Shown: positions 24,489 to 35,600, counted from the first letter of the stretch. The stretch: DNA of 64,000 bases from JAXLWB01 sp046328715 (GCA_046328715.1 JAXLWB010000038.1:39728-103727); one strand, 5' to 3'. Translations and numbers: made by a program. Notes: a model not told the origin generated them from the sequence alone.

Positions 24489-25910
24489 TTATCCTCCCAA
24501 CACACTTCCACGCATCTCCATCGGCAGTGTAAAGATCGAGATGCTGGTAAAGGCGATCACCACCAGCAGAATCAGCCAAGGAGCCACCTCCAGCAAGGCG
24601 CGTTGCCGTGACTTTTGCGCCCGCTGTGCTGCACTCATCGCCACCATCACCCCGCCAAGCAGACCTACAACGATGATAACCATTTGGGCCATTTGAATGG
24701 AAGTGACCCCAGGTGTAAAGAGCGTGGCAAGTTTCCAATTCGGCTGCCCAAAGAGAGGCACGCCCAGAGTGTTGGCAAAAAAGGTTTGTGTCACTGGCAA
24801 GATGGTCATGCCACCCGTGACAAAGTGATAGAGATAATGGGCAATCCAGGTAGCAAACCCCATCGGCACGAAGCCATAAGCATAGCGCATGATCATCCGA
24901 TTGAGCGATACCGTGCTTTTGCTCAATTGTTTGGCGATCCAGGCTGCCAGATAGACAATCGCAACTGGCAGCGCAAGCCCGCCCACGTAGATCAAACCAA
25001 GAATCACCGACTCGTGTTGGATGCCGAGCAGATTGGCGAGCCAACTCTCCAACTGATAGACCGGCGGCGTCATGCCAAAGGCGTTGACCAGGGCCAGCAC
25101 CGAGGCCAAAATTGCCATCAGCGCCAGATCGAGGCGGTGGGGCCAATTCTCTTTGAAGAGCTCATCGCCGGGTGGCCGGGTGGTCAGGGCGACGTTGTCA
25201 TAGGGGCAGGCTTTAGCACAATCAAGGCAGAAGGTGCAGTCGAGATTGCTGTTAATGGTTGGCACAAAGAGTTCGAGCTGACAGCCCTGTTGTGAGGCTG
25301 AACCATTGAGACATTCTTTGCCCTTGCAGTCATGACAGGTATGGAGATTGCGCGAGGTAATCTGCAACGGGCTGACGGTGCTGTAGAGAAAGTTGAAGGT
25401 CCCCAGCGGGCAGACATACATACAGAAGCTATTGCGTGTGAAGAAGGCTTCGAGCACAAAGGCGGTGGCAAAATAAGCGATGGTGAGCCAAGCTGTCCAC
25501 CAAGGAGTTGCCCAGAGATCAAACAATTCGTAGGAGTAGACGATGGCAACCAGACAGACCAGCGCCAACCACTTGTTGCGCAGGAACTTGGGCCAACGCA
25601 TCTTGGGTTGACCGATCCATTTTGCCAATTTGCGCGGCAGCATAAAAGGACAGGCTGCACAGAAGAGGTTGCCTGCCAGCAGCAAAACCAATACAACCAA
25701 GCCACGGTAATGCACCCATGCCGCCACTGTTGCGAAGTTGCGTGCTGCGAGTTGGCTGCCCAGTAGCCCGTCTACGATAATACCTGCCGCCAACACGAAG
25801 ATAATCAGTTGTAAAGCTGTTCGGCTATGCTTCCAAAGCAGAAAGCGGCCCAGCAACGGAACACGTAAAATGTCAAAGCGAACGTTCGAATTAGCAATTG
25901 TACGAGCCAC
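24489..25910 (-). CDS. Membrane polyferredoxin-like 4Fe-4S protein (NapH/NosR/CcoG-type)
   Basis: A 473-residue protein with many membrane segments and cysteine clusters. 'NLFCAACPFMLPRKLAKWIG' and 'FCMYVCPLGTFNFLYS' carry the CxxCP-type pairs of NapH/NosR/CcoG proteins. 'CHDCKGKECLNG' and 'CTFCLDCAKACPYDNV' look like [4Fe-4S] sites. Further helices follow to the C-terminus. These proteins carry electrons across or along the membrane, often for nitrous oxide reduction or copper-protein maturation. It is third in a row with a secreted membrane-anchored protein and a YtkA-like lipoprotein. GTG start at 25910 with GGAG upstream. No nosZ is present in the window. Confidence 0.8.
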   Translation of the reverse strand: MARTIANSNVRFDILRVPLLGRFLLWKHSRTALQLIIFVLAAGIIVDGLLGSQLAARNFATVAAWVHYRGLVVLVLLLAGNLFCAACPFMLPRKLAKWIGQPKMRWPKFLRNKWLALVCLVAIVYSYELFDLWATPWWTAWLTIAYFATAFVLEAFFTRNSFCMYVCPLGTFNFLYSTVSPLQITSRNLHTCHDCKGKECLNGSASQQGCQLELFVPTINSNLDCTFCLDCAKACPYDNVALTTRPPGDELFKENWPHRLDLALMAILASVLALVNAFGMTPPVYQLESWLANLLGIQHESVILGLIYVGGLALPVAIVYLAAWIAKQLSKSTVSLNRMIMRYAYGFVPMGFATWIAHYLYHFVTGGMTILPVTQTFFANTLGVPLFGQPNWKLATLFTPGVTSIQMAQMVIIVVGLLGGVMVAMSAAQRAQKSRQRALLEVAPWLILLVVIAFTSISIFTLPMEMRGSVLGG

Positions 25911-25922
25911 TGGAATCTCCCT

Positions 25923-25998
25923 GTTCAGTGTGTCAGTAAGACAGTGGGACAGAGAACTGACTCACTGATTTACTGGCTTACTGTCTCACTGCTCTACT
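25923..25998. repeat. Intergenic palindrome, CAGT-word family (copy 4)
   Basis: GTCAGTAAGACAGTGGGACAG on the left, CTGGCTTACTGTCTCACTGC on the right, built of the same word as at 5919, 10065 and 22278. It lies between two genes transcribed in the same direction, overlapping the stop of the upstream one (25994-25996), so it may reduce read-through inside this operon. Confidence 0.75.
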
Positions 25999-26788
25999 CA
26001 CTCTTCCGTCCTCCCATCATCATCATCGCCACCACGCCAAGGACGACGACTAATCCCAGGCCACCGACCAAGAGTAAGGTGCGGTTGCTGCCCGGTTGTG
26101 TCGTGGTGACGTTATCGGCAACGGGTGCGGTGCTACTGAGTGTGGTCGATTGCACGATTTGTGCGGCTGGTTGCGCCAAGGGTGAGGCCGCCTGCGCCAG
26201 CGGGCTACCAGGCTGCGCCGCAACCGAGGCATCGCCTGAGCCGGCACTCTGCGCACTGGCCGTTGCTGCGGCTGAGAAGGCGATGGCAACCTGAGTGGCA
26301 ATGGCTGGCTTGTCGACCGGCTGTGACCCATCGCCATAGGGCACAGCGTCAAAGCCAGTCACGACCCCATATTCACCCGTCGATGACTTCATTTTGAACA
26401 GGACTTGCCAACGCCCAGCGATATCGACCGGGATAAAGGTCGTATAGTCGCCAGGATAAAGCTTCTGGTCACTCGTCAGCGGAAAGGGGCCGCGGTGTAC
26501 CCCTGGTTGGCAACAAGGACGAGTATCTCCCGGCTCAGCCAGATAAACCTCGCCGGTCAGGTCCATGGCTGGAGTCCCATTCGTCTTGTCAAAGAGCAAA
26601 ATGCTCAGAACCGTGGCTCCAACTGGCACCGGATAGGGAAAGATCGAGGCAGCCCATTCATAATTGTCAACCTCGCCGCTGTCGATCACAAAACCGCCGT
26701 GGGCGGTCACCGTTTGTGCTGGAAAAAAGAATGTACCCAGCAAAAGAATGCTCAATAAGATAAAACTCAGACGGCTAAAACGTTTCAA
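25994..26788 (-). CDS. Secreted protein with C-terminal membrane anchor, unknown function
   Basis: A 264-residue protein starting at a TTG (26788), chosen because AAGGAG lies 7 bases upstream and a signal peptide follows directly (LKRFSRLSFILLSILLLG...TVTAHGGF). The exported part (about 30-165) is beta-rich ('ASIFPYPVPVGATVLSILLF', 'PGDYTTFIPVDIAGRWQVLFKM'), reminiscent of CopC/YtkA-like immunoglobulin folds but without a clear metal site. A low-complexity A/S/Q/P linker of about 65 residues leads to a membrane segment (LLLVGGLGLVVVLGVVAMMMM) and a short basic end. Position between a YtkA-like lipoprotein and a polyferredoxin suggests a job in metal handling or respiration. Confidence 0.65.
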   Translation of the reverse strand: MKRFSRLSFILLSILLLGTFFFPAQTVTAHGGFVIDSGEVDNYEWAASIFPYPVPVGATVLSILLFDKTNGTPAMDLTGEVYLAEPGDTRPCCQPGVHRGPFPLTSDQKLYPGDYTTFIPVDIAGRWQVLFKMKSSTGEYGVVTGFDAVPYGDGSQPVDKPAIATQVAIAFSAAATASAQSAGSGDASVAAQPGSPLAQAASPLAQPAAQIVQSTTLSSTAPVADNVTTTQPGSNRTLLLVGGLGLVVVLGVVAMMMMGGRKSE

Positions 26789-26817
26789 CCTGTATCTCCT
26801 TCGGGTTTGAAAAGGGG

Positions 26818-26906
26818 AAGAGTGGCAAAGTGGCAAAGTAACAAAGTAGAAAAGTCGATGTAAAAGCCTGACTTTACTTTGCAACTCTGAAACTTTGCCA
26901 CTCTTC
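26818..26906. repeat. Intergenic palindrome, GGCAAAGT-word family
   Basis: GAAGAGTGGCAAAGT at 26818-26832 pairs exactly with ACTTTGCCACTCTTC at 26892-26906. Between them the word GCAAAGTAACAAAGTA and its complement continue. It lies between two genes of one probable operon. Confidence 0.78.
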
Positions 26907-26915
26907 AATTCCCAC

Positions 26916-27347
26916 TCACTCAAACTTGACCTCAGTCTCATTGACTGTAGCCTTGATCTCTTGCGTCTCCCCCTTGCCGTTGCGCTCAATCGAGACTGTG
27001 ATGACCCAGTCGCCTGCCATATTGAAGGCAAAGGGTACGCGATAGACCCCATCGGCGGCTCCATCGGCATCATCACTGACCGCATCAGCGATGATAGGTG
27101 CCATGCCTGCGTGCGTCATGTCGCCCTGTAGCCCGACCTTCGCATCGGTGACCGGTTTGCCATCCTTATCGGTCAAATTGACGGTCAGATAGCTACCATT
27201 CCGCCCTTCTGGAGCAGATGCCAAGGATACATGAAGGTCGGAGGTAGAGCCAGACGAGGAACCACAGCTGGCCAGAAAGAGGACAATGAAAAGGGTCAAG
27301 ATGAAGTTACGAATATTCTGAGCCAATAGTCTCTCAACTTTCAGCAT
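26916..27347 (-). CDS. YtkA/FixH-like lipoprotein
   Basis: A 143-residue lipoprotein: hydrophobic signal 'FILTLFIVLFLASC' with Cys at the lipobox, followed by a serine-rich spacer. The domain reads 'LTDKDGKPVTDAKVGLQGDMTHAGMAPI', then 'GVYRVPFAFNMAGDWVITVSI', the pattern of YtkA-like and FixH-like domains (beta-sandwich with a conserved MxHxGM patch). Family members are linked to copper delivery or cytochrome oxidase assembly. First gene of the three-gene set reaching to 24489. ATG at 27347 has GGAG upstream. Confidence 0.8.
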   Translation of the reverse strand: MLKVERLLAQNIRNFILTLFIVLFLASCGSSSGSTSDLHVSLASAPEGRNGSYLTVNLTDKDGKPVTDAKVGLQGDMTHAGMAPIIADAVSDDADGAADGVYRVPFAFNMAGDWVITVSIERNGKGETQEIKATVNETEVKFE

Positions 27348-27406
27348 GAAAACTCCATTTCTGTCTCATCAGGCATTTGTTTCATGTCCCGTAAGGACAA
27401 CTGAAT

Positions 27407-28207
27407 TTAGCTCTCACGCAATGCCTCAGTCACAATGCGCCCTTCCCAGTCACGATGGGCCGAGACTCCCATCAGGTGGGCGAGGGTCGGGGCACTGTCG
27501 ACCAACGAAACTGGCGCTTCAATCGTATAGCCTTGTTTGATGCGTGGGCCAGCAATGATCCAGGGGATGGTCATATCCTCAGCCATCTCGGTGCCGTGGC
27601 CACGCTCATGACCACCGTGGTCGGCCTGGACCAGAACGTGAGCAGAATCAGGCAATGCCGCCAGAACCTTGCCCAGATTACGGTCGGCCACTTCAGACTG
27701 GCGCAGATAGTTTTCGCTCATCCAACCAGACGCATGACCCATCGTATCAACCGTGCCCAGATAGACAAAGGCAAAATCCGGTTGCTCCTCACGGATATGG
27801 CTGGCGGCATGATCGGCGACCCAATCATCGCCGTGAGGTAGGTTGTAGGAGGTATCGCGGAAGAAAGATGCATAGAGCTTTTCCGGACGACTCACATCGC
27901 GTAGCGGCTCCCAATTGTAGATAAAGGAGCAGCGTTTGCCAGCCTCTTTGGCGACGTCTACCAGTCCAGGCAGCGGGCGCGCCATCGGCGTCCAGACATT
28001 GACTGTAATCCCGTGGCGGGTGGGTGGCACCGAGTGAAAGATACTGGTGTGGCAGGGTAGGGTGACCGAGGGCATCACCGAACGCGCTGTCAGCGATGAA
28101 GCGCCGCGTGTAATCAGCGAGCGCAGGTTCGGGCAATCGATCTGGTCGAGCGCGTCGGGGCGCAGGCCGTCGATCATTACGAGAATGGTAGGTGAGTAGG
28201 TGGACAT
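27407..28207 (-). CDS. Alkaline phosphatase superfamily phosphodiesterase
   Basis: A 266-residue member of the type I nucleotide pyrophosphatase/phosphodiesterase group. Seen: 'ILVMIDGLRPDAL' with metal Asp, 'VMPSVTLPCHTSIFHSVPPTRHGI' with the nucleophile Thr, 'AFVYLGTVDTMGHASG' (D and H of the second metal), 'VLVQADHGGHERGHG' and 'APTLAHLMGV'. It would hydrolyse phosphodiesters, nucleotides or a related ester. No signal peptide, so it is cytosolic. ATG at 28207. Upstream on the same strand is PPK2, but a palindrome separates them. Confidence 0.85.
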   Translation of the reverse strand: MSTYSPTILVMIDGLRPDALDQIDCPNLRSLITRGASSLTARSVMPSVTLPCHTSIFHSVPPTRHGITVNVWTPMARPLPGLVDVAKEAGKRCSFIYNWEPLRDVSRPEKLYASFFRDTSYNLPHGDDWVADHAASHIREEQPDFAFVYLGTVDTMGHASGWMSENYLRQSEVADRNLGKVLAALPDSAHVLVQADHGGHERGHGTEMAEDMTIPWIIAGPRIKQGYTIEAPVSLVDSAPTLAHLMGVSAHRDWEGRIVTEALRES

Positions 28208-28227
28208 GGTTGGTTCCTGATTAGGTG

Positions 28228-28312
28228 GAAGACAGAAAGACAAGATGACAAGACGAAGGGTGATTATTGACTTTTTTCATCGTGTCATCCCTTCATCTTC
28301 TTATCTTGTCTG
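28228..28312. repeat. Intergenic palindrome, GACAAGA-word family
   Basis: GACAGAAAGACAAGATGACAAG on the left faces CTTCATCTTCTTATCTTGTC on the right, with a central T6 tract. It lies between PPK2 and the phosphodiesterase gene. Confidence 0.72.
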
Positions 28313-28313
28313 T

Positions 28314-29123
28314 TTATTCAATCACAACGTTATCGAGCCCTTCCTGTTCGGCAGGGTATTTCATCTTGAGTGCTTCCAGCGTGTCGACAATGATCTGTGA
28401 AACAACCAGGTTGCGGTACCAGTTGCGGTTGGCTGGAATCACATACCAAGGTGCATCATCGGTGCTTGTCTTTTCGATAGCGTCCTCGAAGGCACGCATA
28501 TATTGCGGCCAGAGTTTACGCTCGTCCAGGTCGCCGATGTTAAACTTCCATCGTTTCTTGGCATCGTCGAGTCGCTCTTGCAGGCGCTGCTTCTGTTCAT
28601 CCAGGTCGATGTGCAGATAGAACTTGAGGATGGTTGTGCCTTCATCGGCGAGCAACTGTTCGAAATTGCGGATATGGTCGTAGCGCTTGTGCCAAACCGT
28701 CTCGGGCACAATATTGTGTACCCGCACGACCAATACATCTTCGTAGTGGCTACGGTTGAAGATTACAATTTCACCTTTGCCCGGCGTTTGTTTGTGGATG
28801 CGCCAAAGATAATCATGAGCCAACTCATCGGGGGTCGGCACTTTAAAGGCGGCTACCTTCACCCCTTGTGGGTTGACGCCTTCAAAGACACTACGGATGG
28901 TACCATCTTTGCCGCCAGCGTCCATCGCCTGAAACACGATCAGCACTTTATGTTTGTTTTCGGCGTAAAGTAACTCCTGCAATTCTTCTAGACGCTCGTT
29001 TAGTTTGGCCAATTCGGCCAAGCCTTCTTCTTTATCACCCTTGAATGCTTTACTTTCACTGGCGTCGAACGACTCTAGGTTTACTTTTTCACCCGGTTTG
29101 ATGCGGTAGCGTTCTACGTTCAT
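28314..29123 (-). CDS. ppk2: Polyphosphate kinase 2 family protein
   Basis: A 269-residue PPK2, which moves phosphate from polyphosphate to a nucleotide (or the reverse). Signatures: 'LIVFQAMDAGGKDGTIRSVFEGVNPQG' (Walker A), 'GEIVIFNRSHYEDVLVVRVHN' (Walker B and the lid start), 'KFYLHIDLDEQKQRLQERLDD', and 'WYVIPANRNWYRNLVVSQII'. Single-domain length fits AMP/ADP-phosphorylating types; the exact class is not decidable by eye. The ATG at 29123 is chosen with AAGGAG 9 bases upstream; a leader hairpin lies at 29142-29184. Confidence 0.9.
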   Translation of the reverse strand: MNVERYRIKPGEKVNLESFDASESKAFKGDKEEGLAELAKLNERLEELQELLYAENKHKVLIVFQAMDAGGKDGTIRSVFEGVNPQGVKVAAFKVPTPDELAHDYLWRIHKQTPGKGEIVIFNRSHYEDVLVVRVHNIVPETVWHKRYDHIRNFEQLLADEGTTILKFYLHIDLDEQKQRLQERLDDAKKRWKFNIGDLDERKLWPQYMRAFEDAIEKTSTDDAPWYVIPANRNWYRNLVVSQIIVDTLEALKMKYPAEQEGLDNVVIE

Positions 29124-29141
29124 GGGAGACAACTCCTTATG

Positions 29142-29184
29142 AAACTTACCCCGCACTTTCGCGTAGGGGCGTGCAGGTAAGTTT
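29142..29184 (-). promoter_or_regulatory. Leader hairpin before ppk2
   Basis: AAACTTACC at 29142-29150 pairs with GGTAAGTTT at 29176-29184, and GCAC with GTGC inside. On the reverse strand it lies just upstream of the ribosome site of the PPK2 gene. No known riboswitch pattern is recognised. Confidence 0.45.
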
Positions 29185-29369
29185 TATTTCCAACCCGTGT
29201 TGACCGTAACCTGCCGTTCAAGCGGGCAGGACTTGGTAATACTTTGCAAAAATCTAGAACTGTCTAGAGATTGCCATAGAAAAGCCAATGCCACAAAAAA
29301 AGGGATAATTAAAGCGCACTTGCAATGAAAGAGAGGTTTTTCTTAAGAAACAGCGATACCCTTTGCACC

Positions 29370-29490
29370 CTAGTGCATGATTAACGGAGTAATTTTGCAA
29401 TCTTCCGGGAAGGGCCTACGTATAAGCCGGCTTTTTGCTCGGGCCTTCCCGGAAGAAGATTGACCAGATACTTTGTTAAAGCTGCACTAG
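29370..29490. mobile_element. MITE family A, copy 2
   Basis: A 121-bp element CTAGTGCATGATTAACGG...AAAGCTGCACTAG with the inner TCTTCCGGGAAGGGC / GCCTTCCCGGAAGA arms. It is inverted relative to copy 1. The rest of the 560-bp gap between PPK2 and the giant gene shows only the terminator at 29603. Confidence 0.85.
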
Positions 29491-29602
29491 GGCGAAAGAG
29501 CAACTGGGATAGATGCGATAACAGCTACAAAGCTGTTTCAAAGGGGAAGCTTGAATCAAAACTCGTTCTGGAGGAGAGACGACTACGCAATGACAATTAG
29601 GC

Positions 29603-29643
29603 AAAAAGAGGGCCAGTGAAATTGCTTCACTGGCCCTCTTTTC
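29603..29643. terminator. Intrinsic terminator of the giant surface protein gene
   Basis: AAAAAGAGGGCCAGTGAA pairs with TTCACTGGCCCTCTTTT around a short loop. It lies 39 bp beyond the stop at 29682 on the reverse strand; the A-run on the left becomes the U-run of that transcript. Confidence 0.85.
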
Positions 29644-29681
29644 TTACAGAAACACTAGTACGACATCAAGACCTTCACCGG

Positions 29682-32600
29682 TTATGGCGTCGGCGTCGGA
29701 TTGGCTTGGATGTTGAATCCTGGCCCACCGACTCGTTGGTTGGCATCCGTGGCTTGCTTGCCAATCAGTTCGACGGCGTACGGGGTGAAGCTCGGGCTGC
29801 TGTTGCAGGCGAGCAGATCAGGATCCGTAACGTCGGGCATGACCACGTAACAGCTGCGATGAGATGGGTCGTTTTCGTAGCCTGTTTGCAGGTATTCGAA
29901 GTCGTATTGGCCATCTACCTGTACGCCGGTGCGGGCATTAAAGTCACCGGTCTCACCAGTGGCGATTGGATCTCCATTGGCGATTCCATCGCAGTCGGTA
30001 TCTGCATAGAGCTTCAGCGTGACGCCGTTCAGCGGTGAGCTGACACCATTGTTTACACACGCCACAGTTTCGGTAATCGTGCCTGCGGCGTAGAGGCCAA
30101 AGTCGTTGGTCATGTCGTCGCAACTGACGGCCAGCGTGGTTGTTCCGCTGATCGTAACTCGCGAGTCGGCATGGGTTGGCGAGCTATTGACCACTCCGTC
30201 CGAGTCGATGGTGGTATCTGCAACGACGTGCAGATCACTCACATACCAACTTGGATTGATGTTGGTGAGCGACACACAGTAATCACCTGGCTGTAATCCC
30301 GAGAAGAGATAGTTGCCTGTGCTACTGGTGGTCGTGGTCATCAAGGTGGTGGCAAAGCAGTCGGTATCCGGATGCAACTCAACATTGAGCCCTGACACAC
30401 CAACTTCGCTACCATCCTGAATGCCATCCTGATCACTGTCATACCAGACCAAGTCACCCAAGGAACAGGTTGGCGGATCGATCAGACCAGCGTCGATGTC
30501 GCTCTTGATCTCACTGTTATTCAAGCTAATTGGCCCAACTTCGCTGGTGACAATGTCGAAGTCACTATCATTCGCCGCTGTGCTACCGTTGGCGTGGCGA
30601 TAGGTCATCAACTTGCCGGTTGGCAGTGTTACCTTCAGATAGACTGCAAACTGCGGCAGAATGTTACAGAACTGATAGTAACCATTCGCACCTGTCTGCT
30701 TCGAGCTTGTAACTTCATTTGCATCCAAGCGGCCATTCAGGTTGCTATCTCTACCTAGTGAGACCGTGACACCTACTGCACCCAACTCACCACCGTCCTG
30801 GATACCGTTGCTGTTCGCATCGAACCAAACTGTGTCACCGATACAGCCATAGGGGATTGGCGTGGGTGTAAAGGTTGGTGTCGCCGTGTTGGTTGGTGTT
30901 GGCGTCGGCGGGATCGGCGTATTGGTTGACGTTGGCGTAAAGGTCGGCGTTGGCGTCGGCGGCAACGTCGGCGTGCTGGTGGGTGTCGGTGTCCTGGTAG
31001 ACGTGGCCGTCGGCGTTGGTAACGGAGCCAAGCCTGCGCCAATTTCACCATTCTGACCGAGGGTTACCATCAAGGCATCGCTGTAACCATTTGCGTTCGC
31101 ATCACTGTCCAGGTCTTCCGTGGTGCCAGCCGCGTCTTTGAGCGTGAAGCTGCGACCAGCTGGTGGCACGAATTGGACGAGATAGCGCTTGGTAGCATCC
31201 AAGAAGGCAAACTGATAGCTGCCATCTACGGCGACGGTGGTCGTCATGATGTTGGTATCGGGCGTGCCATCGTTGTTGTTATCGACCCACAAGCGAACTG
31301 TAGCGCCATTGACACCTGGTTCATTCAAGTTCTGAATACCATTGCCATTGTTGTCATCCCAGAAGCGGTTGCCAATGCTGACGATCGGGGCCAGGCCTGC
31401 GCCGATTTCGGCGGTTTGGCCGGGGGCCACGACGACTACATCGGTGTAGCCAGTCGGGTTGGCATCACTGTCATCTGAGGCGGTGTCGATACCGCGTACC
31501 TGCTTGAGCGTGAACCAACGTTGCGCTGGTGGCACGAATTGGACGAGATAGCGCTTGCTTGCATCCAGGTTGGCAAATTGGTAGCTGCCATCGGCTGCTG
31601 TGGTCGTCGTCAGGATGTTGCTATCGGCGATGCTGTCGTTGTTGGTGTCAACCCACAGTTTCACCTTAGCGCTATCGACGCCTGGCTCGCCCACATCCTG
31701 GAGGCCATCTCCATCCGAGTCATACCAGAAGAGATCGCTGATCTTCGCTGGCGGAATCGGGGTATTGGTCGGCGTTGCTGTCGGCGTCCGTGTATTGGTC
31801 GCTGTTGGCGTATTGGTCGGTGTTGGCGACCAGGTTGCCGTGTTGGTTGGAGTTGGCGTATTCGTCGGTGTGTTGGTCGGCGTTCGTGTAAAGGTCGGTG
31901 TTGGCGACCAGGTTGCCGTACTTGTCGGCGTGTCGGTTGGCGTTGGTGTACAGGCAGCCGCAGCTTGGTAGGCAAAGGATGCACTGAGTGTCTGCGTGTA
32001 GGCACCATTGCTGGTCAACGAAGCGCTGTTGGGCACGTTGGTCAACGAGCAACTGCTTTGTACTGTTGTCTGGTAACAAGCCTCCACAAGTTTGCTGCTG
32101 GCCCAGTTGACTGTGAATTTGGGCGTTACACCGCCAAAGTTGGCACCGCTGATGGTCAAGTCCACACTCAACGAGGTATTGTTGCCACTGTACGGAATGG
32201 ATGAGATATCGAGCGAATTCCCTGTAAAGGCTTTTTGGTTAAAGCCGCTGACAACTGCGCCATTCTTGTCGTAGATGGTCGCATAAGCAGCGCTAAAGCC
32301 TGTACCCGCAGTGACACCTGTAATCTGCAGTTTGTCCCAGCCGCTTACAGCACTTGCACCTGAGGCGCAGTAGTTATTGGCTGGTGTTACGTTGCTGACT
32401 GTAGCGCCTGTGCTGTTACATGGTGAGCTACCGTCCACTGCATTGAAGTTGATCAAGTACCCCTTGTCACCCAAGGCCCACAAACAGGACGGGCGAGATG
32501 GGTCGGCAGTAACACCATACGGCCAAGAGTTAGTTGACGTATTGATGATCACCTTCGGGTAGGGGCTGCCACAAGGTGCATTGGTTGCCCAATCGTAACA

Positions 32601-35600
32601 GGCAATGTAGTCAGCACCGCTATTGTAGGCTGTGCTGTTGACTGGCAGATACATCTTCGTGCCCAGTGTTTCCCACGAGAAGTGACCGAGCATGTACATG
32701 TTCGACGGCATCGAGCTGATCAAACCCGACGGGGTTGTGACCAAGGCACCGGTTGCCAGGCTGCGGCATTCGATGACCGTGGGCTTGACACCATTGCTGT
32801 CAAAGATGCTATAGCAGACGCCTGTCGGCACGCCCGAGGTATCGAGCATCGGGAAGGGCAGAAGTTCACCGTAGATGCCATAACCACTTGGAATCACTGC
32901 ATTGACCGGACTTGCTGGCCAACCTGCACAACGTGCGCTGGTCGCTGCATCGAAACAGGTGAGCTGCGGTGTTGATGGGTTGTAGGCTGTGATGATCAGC
33001 TTGCTACCCATGCCACTCACCTTGAACGCTGTGGTGAGACCGTTGCTGTACGGTTGACCCGCACAGGCTGACTGCGTGGTGATGTCATAGCACATCAGTT
33101 GGCTGTCGGACGATACATAGAAGCGACCATTGTAGAATGCGCCACCCATTGTGTGGATGTTGGTTGCATTGTAGAAGGTGATGGTTGCCAGTTTTGTAAA
33201 GCCACAAGACTTGCCATTGACCAGATCGATACAGAGTACACCACCATCGGAGGGCAGACGGCTGGCAGGCATGTAGAGCTTGCCGGTCGCAGTGTCCAGA
33301 TAGGGGTTATTGGTGGTGCTGAACTGCATTGTGTTGGTACCTGTACCAAAGGCTGCACCCGCCGTGGGTGAGACATAGGTTGGGTAGGTGTTCCCAGCAC
33401 AGCTTGCGCCGGTGATCATGTCTAAACACATTAGCCAGTTCGTGCCAGCAGCCAGATGATGGAAGATGTTATAGACACGATTGCCATAGACAATCGGAAC
33501 CTGACCATCGCCGCCAGTGGTGGTCTGCGTGATAGTATTGACATTGACCGGAGCGGCAATTGTAGAGACGACGCCCTTGCCACCGGTGAAGCTGCTGTTG
33601 CTGAGGCGCAGAGTCACGTTGGCGCTGTTGGCTGCTGGTTCCGTGGTTGTGTAGGTGCTGCCACTGTTGGTTGACCATTCAGTTAACCAGCCAGCAGGTG
33701 CCTTGACTGAACCTGGAATGTAGCGTTGTGACAGCGTGTCAATCGCATCCACGATCTGTGCATTGACCGTACCGGTGAGCGTGGTCTGATACGAAACGGT
33801 CCAACTGATCGTATCGCTGGCACCAGCATTATTGGCGGGTGCGACTGCACTTGTTGTATTGCCGACACGGCCTGCACTTGAGCTGACTACGACACCCTTC
33901 TTGGCTGCGGATGTGGTCACGGTTGTGGCCGTCGCGGTCGGTGTGTTGGTTGGCGGTACAGGCGTATTGGTCGGTGTTGCTGTTGGCGGCACCGGCGTAT
34001 TGGTTGATGTGTTGGTTGGCGTATTAGTTGCTGTTGGTGGCACCGACGTATTGGTCGCGGTACTGGTTGGCGTGCTTGTTGGTGTACAAGCGGCTGCTGA
34101 CTGGTAGGCGAAGGACGCACTGACCGTTTGCAGGTTACCACCATTGGTTGTCAGTGCTGCGCTATTCGGTACCGTGGTCAGTGAACAGCTGCTCTCAACC
34201 TTGGTCTGATAGCACATCTCAACTGGCTTGTTGCTGACCCAGGTGATGGACAGTTTTGGCTGTACTGCGCCGAAGTTTGCGCCATTCACGGTCAGGTCAA
34301 CACTCAACTTCTTGTTGTTTCCACTGTATGGAATGGACGAAATATCGAGCACATTGCCGACGAATGCCTTCTGGTTGAAGCCTGTCACCACTGCGCCTGT
34401 AGCATCACGTACGGTTGCATAGGCAGTGCTGAAACCGGTTCCGGCATTTACGCCTAAGATTTCGATCTTGCTCCAGCCTGTAACCGCAGCTTCGCCGCTG
34501 GCACAGTAGGAGTTGGCAGGAGTCAAGTTAGAGACGGTAGCACCCGTGCTGTTGCAGGGTGAGCTGCCATCAACTGCATTGAAGTTGGTCAGGTAACCGA
34601 TGTCTCCCAATGTCCAGAGACAAGCCGGGCGTGAAGGATCATTCACAATTGTGTAAGGCCAGGTGTTGGTGGAACCGTTGACCAAGACCTTGGGATAGGG
34701 GCTGCCACAAGCCTGGTTGGTTGACCAATCATAGCAGGCGATATAGTCGGCTGAGCTATTGTAGGCGGTGCTGTTGACTGGCAAATACATCTTGGTGCCA
34801 ACCGTGGCCCAGGTGTAGTTACCCAGCATGTAGGTTGACGATGGCATAGCACTCGCCAAGTTTGCGGGTGTTGTCACCACAGAGCCGTCGCTCAAACTGC
34901 GGCATTCGATTTGAGTTGTCTTGCTGCCATTGCTATCAAAGATGCTATAGCAAAGGCCGGTGGGAACACCTACCGTGCTCAGCATCGGGAAGGGTTGCAC
35001 ATAACCGTAGGTGCCATATCCAGATGGGAGGGCTGCCGTAACCGCACTAGCGGGCCAGCCTGCACAACGTGCATTGGTGGCGGGGTCGAAACAGGTTACC
35101 TTTGGCGAACTGCTGTAGTCGGTGACAATGAACTTGTCGCCGATGGCCGTGACTTTGAAAGCATCGGTGGTGAGACCGTTGCTGTAGGGTTGGCCAGAGC
35201 AGGGCGTCTGATTGGTCAGATCGTAACAGAGCATCTGAGTATTGGCCGCCACGTAATAGCGATTGTTATACATCGCACCACCCATGGTGTGGATGTACTG
35301 ACTCTGAATCGTGATGGTGGCCAGCTTGACGAAACCACAGGACTTGTTATTGGCCAAGTCAACACACAGTACACCACCATCCGAGGGAGCGCGGCTGGCG
35401 GGCAGGTAAAGCTTGCCATTGGCGCTGTCGAGATAATGAATGTCTGCACTGCTAATTTGAATGTTGTTTGTACCACTGCCAAAGTTGGTGTTGGTGGTAG
35501 CGCCCACGTAGGTGGGGTAGCTTACGCCGGTACAGGCAGCGCCGGTCAGCATATCCAAGCACATGAGCCAGTTTGTGCCAGCCGCCATGTGATGGAAGAC

